Shown here in pieces: positions 12,497 through 14,645 of a stretch of DNA of 14,645 nucleotides. The translations under genes were made by a program, and so were the position numbers. Below the pieces are notes generated by a model that worked only from the letters and a program-made list of their open reading frames with translations, did not search any database and was not told the DNA's origin. The DNA is taken from contig CAKUKL010000013.1 in assembly GCA_934662925.1 (NCBI GenBank), positions 1 through 14,645 of the forward strand, given 5' to 3'. Position 1 is the first letter of the stretch. The number at the start of each line of letters is the position of its first letter. This DNA is from an uncultured Oscillospiraceae bacterium (lineage in GTDB: Bacteria; Bacillota; Clostridia; Oscillospirales; Oscillospiraceae).

Positions 12497-14645
12497 AAAT
12501 CGCGACAGCGGGGTCCGTCACCAGCAAGCGGTGGCGGACCACGGACATCACCTGGTCGGACCTGCTGGACCGGCTGCGCACACCCCTCCGCACCGGGGAG
12601 AGCTTCGCCGAATACCGGCGAATGAACCGGGAGGAGCAGGGGCGGCAGAAGGGCGCGGCAGGCGGTTTCGTGGGCGGAGCCCTGTCCGGCGGACGCCGGA
12701 TCGCGGGTGCGGTATACGAGCGCTGGCTCATCACCCTCGACGCCGATGAGGCGGGGCCGGACGACTGGGACTGCGCCGCGGCCCTGTGCGACTGGGCCAT
12801 GTGCGCCTACACCACCCACAGCCACAGCCCGGAGCACCCCCGGCTGCGCTGGGTGATCCCCCTGCGCCGGGCCGTGACCCGGGAGGAGTACGAGCCCCTC
12901 TGCCGCAAGGCGGCGGAGCTGCTGGGCGTCATGGAGACCCTCGACGCCAGCACGTACCAGGCGGAGCGGCTCATGTACTGGCCCACGGCGGCCAGTGACG
13001 GGGAGTACGTCTGCCGGGAGCAGGACGGGGCCCTCCTGGACCCGGACGCGCTGCTGGCCCTGTACGGGCCTGATGGAGCGTGGAAGGACGTCAGCCTCTG
13101 GCCCATGGCGGACCGGGAGCGGGAAATCGTCCGGCGGGAGGCCCGGCACCAGGCCGACCCGGAGGGCAAGCCGGGGATCGTGGGGATGTTCTGCCGGGCC
13201 TACGACGTGCCCGCGGCCATCGACGCCTTCCTCCCCGACGTGTACGAGGAGGCGGGGCCGGGGCGCTATACCTACGCCCAGGGCACCACCAGCGCAGGCG
13301 CGGTGCTGTACGGCGACGGGCGGTGGCTGTACTCCAACCACGCCTCAGACCCGGCGTGGGGCCAGTTGTGCAACGCCTTTGACCTGGTCCGCATCCACAA
13401 GTTCGGCCCCCGGGACGAGGGCGCGGAGCAGGACCGGGACGGCGACGGCACGAAGCTGCCCAGCTACCAGGCCATGTGCCGGTGGGCTGCGGAGCTGCCG
13501 GAGGTCAAGCGGGAGCTGGCCGCCCGGGCCATGGAGCGGGCCGAGGAGGACTTCGCAGATCTGCGCACGGAGCCGGGGAGCGGCGCGGGGGAGCAGGAAG
13601 GCGGCGGCGCGGAGCGTGACGGAGACGGGGACATGGGCTGGGTGGACCAGCTCAAGACCAACCACAAGACCGGCGAGGCGGACCCCAGTATCAACAACGC
13701 CGAGATCATCCTGCGCAATGACCCCAACCTCCGGGGCGCGGTGGCCTACAACCAGTTCCTCGCCCGGCCCGTGCTGCGGCGGGACGTGCCGTGGCGACGC
13801 CGGGGAAGCGTCCGGGACACCCGCAACGGGGAGCCCTGGGTGGACGCGGACGACGCGGGGCTCCGGTCCTACCTGGAGCGGGTATGGCAGCTCCGCGGCC
13901 GTCAGGCCATCGCCGACGCCTGGTCCATCATCTGCGACGAGAACGCATTCCACCCCATCCGCAACTACCTGGACGCGCTGGAGTGGGACGGCACGGAGCG
14001 GCTGGACACCATGCTGATCCGCCACCTGCGGGCCGCGGACAGCGAGTACGTCCGCGCCGCTACCCGGAAGTGGATGTGCGCCGCCGTGGCCCGGGTGTAC
14101 GAGCCGGGACGGAAGTTCGACCAGATGCTGGTCCTCGTGGGGCCCCAGGGCGTGGGCAAGTCAAGGCTGGCCAAAGCTATCAGCCGGGGCTGGTTCACCG
14201 ACTCCCTCACCACCATGAACGGCAAGGAGGCCTATGAAGGGCTGCGCGGGGCGTGGATCGTGGAGCTGGCCGAGCTGGCCGCGGCACGGCGGAGTGAGAC
14301 GGAGACCATCAAGAACTTCGTGTCCAAGCAGGTGGACAGCTACCGCCCGGCCTACGGCCGGCACACCATGGACTACCCGCGGCAATGCGTGTTCTACGGC
14401 ACCACCAACGACCCCAGCTTTTTGAAGGACCGCACCGGCAACCGCCGGTTCTGGCCCGTGCAGGTGGCGGGCCTCGACCGGGGACGGCTCACCGGACTGG
14501 AGGACGAGGTGGACCAGCTGTGGGCAGAGGCGGTGGTGCGCTATCGCGCAGGGGAGTCCCTGTGGATGGACACGGATGAGCTTCAGGACATGGCCGCCGA
14601 GGCGGCGGAGCTGTACACCGTGGACGACGAGCTGGTGGGCTACAT
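12493..14645 (+). CDS. AEP-like primase fused to VapE-type superfamily 3 helicase, 3' end outside window
   Basis: At least 717 residues are visible. The frame is open to the window edge. The N-terminal part has an archaeo-eukaryotic primase pattern: a DxD (D83, D85 in ITLDADEA), then THSHS at 108-112 for motif II, then RWVIPLRR and STYQAERLMYWP. A charged linker rich in Gly, Glu and Asp (about residues 360-380) separates it from the virulence-associated E helicase domain. That domain has Walker A GPQGVGKS (550-557), Walker B-like WIVELAELA (588-596) and a TGNRRFWP arginine-finger region (648-655). It should prime and unwind at the phage origin, taking the place of DnaG and DnaB. The start overlaps the previous stop. 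Confidence 0.9.
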   Translation, partial: MKIATAGSVTSKRWRTTDITWSDLLDRLRTPLRTGESFAEYRRMNREEQGRQKGAAGGFVGGALSGGRRIAGAVYERWLITLDADEAGPDDWDCAAALCDWAMCAYTTHSHSPEHPRLRWVIPLRRAVTREEYEPLCRKAAELLGVMETLDASTYQAERLMYWPTAASDGEYVCREQDGALLDPDALLALYGPDGAWKDVSLWPMADREREIVRREARHQADPEGKPGIVGMFCRAYDVPAAIDAFLPDVYEEAGPGRYTYAQGTTSAGAVLYGDGRWLYSNHASDPAWGQLCNAFDLVRIHKFGPRDEGAEQDRDGDGTKLPSYQAMCRWAAELPEVKRELAARAMERAEEDFADLRTEPGSGAGEQEGGGAERDGDGDMGWVDQLKTNHKTGEADPSINNAEIILRNDPNLRGAVAYNQFLARPVLRRDVPWRRRGSVRDTRNGEPWVDADDAGLRSYLERVWQLRGRQAIADAWSIICDENAFHPIRNYLDALEWDGTERLDTMLIRHLRAADSEYVRAATRKWMCAAVARVYEPGRKFDQMLVLVGPQGVGKSRLAKAISRGWFTDSLTTMNGKEAYEGLRGAWIVELAELAAARRSETETIKNFVSKQVDSYRPAYGRHTMDYPRQCVFYGTTNDPSFLKDRTGNRRFWPVQVAGLDRGRLTGLEDEVDQLWAEAVVRYRAGESLWMDTDELQDMAAEAAELYTVDDELVGY

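Noticed and set aside
12995..14017. 340-codon plus-strand open frame rich in Thr, Ser, Arg and Pro
   Set aside because: It overlaps the primase-helicase gene, whose frame carries DxD, Walker A and Walker B motifs. The alternative translation is repetitive shadow sequence.
1..14645. tRNA genes, CRISPR array, IS element or integrase/attachment site
   Set aside because: No cloverleaf, regularly spaced repeats, transposase motifs or recombinase motifs were found on either strand.

Overview
The window is a stretch of the early/replication region of a temperate-type phage or prophage. The host is most likely a high-G+C Clostridia/Oscillospiraceae-like Firmicute. This rests on the strong AAGGAGG-type ribosome binding sites, the DUF2800/DUF2815/PolA/SNF2/VapE gene set typical of phages of gut Clostridia, and a composition that looks to be about two-thirds G+C. 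Host assignment is inference. All genes are on the + strand and packed head to tail, many with ATGA or TGATG overlaps. I see no RNA genes, CRISPR array, attachment site, IS element or convincing promoter, and no gene-free stretch longer than about 80 bases.

Layout. (1) 1-3070: two hypothetical phage proteins and a low-complexity acidic protein, then a Cas4/RecB-like Fe-S nuclease (DUF2800) and a DUF2815 ssDNA-binding-type protein. (2) 3071-6674: a perfect GC-rich hairpin, ThyX thymidylate synthase, and a family-A DNA polymerase with a 3'-5' exonuclease domain. The polymerase is interrupted in motif B by an intein. (3) 6687-7283: a membrane-anchored SleB-type cell wall hydrolase. (4) 7311-9872: a compositionally softer accessory block with a circularly permuted C5 cytosine methyltransferase followed by small HTH, zinc-ribbon and hypothetical proteins. 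(5) 9859-14645: a DUF3310 protein, a sigma-region-4/ArpU-like regulator, an SNF2 helicase, two small proteins, and a primase-helicase of the AEP-VapE type that runs off the window.

The most striking structure is inside the polymerase. The intein (residues 452-760) has clear splicing blocks A, B, F and G. Where an in-frame homing endonuclease domain would normally sit, there is instead a complete homing-endonuclease-like gene (5335-5985) in the +1 reading frame. It has its own start and stop, and its stop codon lies inside the block F codons. The polymerase/intein frame stays open through the whole 651 bases, so this stretch is dual-coding: the endonuclease in one frame and a 213-residue intein linker in the other.

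Together the genes look like a self-sufficient replication and recombination system. ThyX supplies dTMP, PolA synthesises DNA, the AEP-VapE protein primes and unwinds, SNF2 remodels, and the DUF2800 nuclease and DUF2815 protein process and coat DNA. The methyltransferase probably protects phage DNA.
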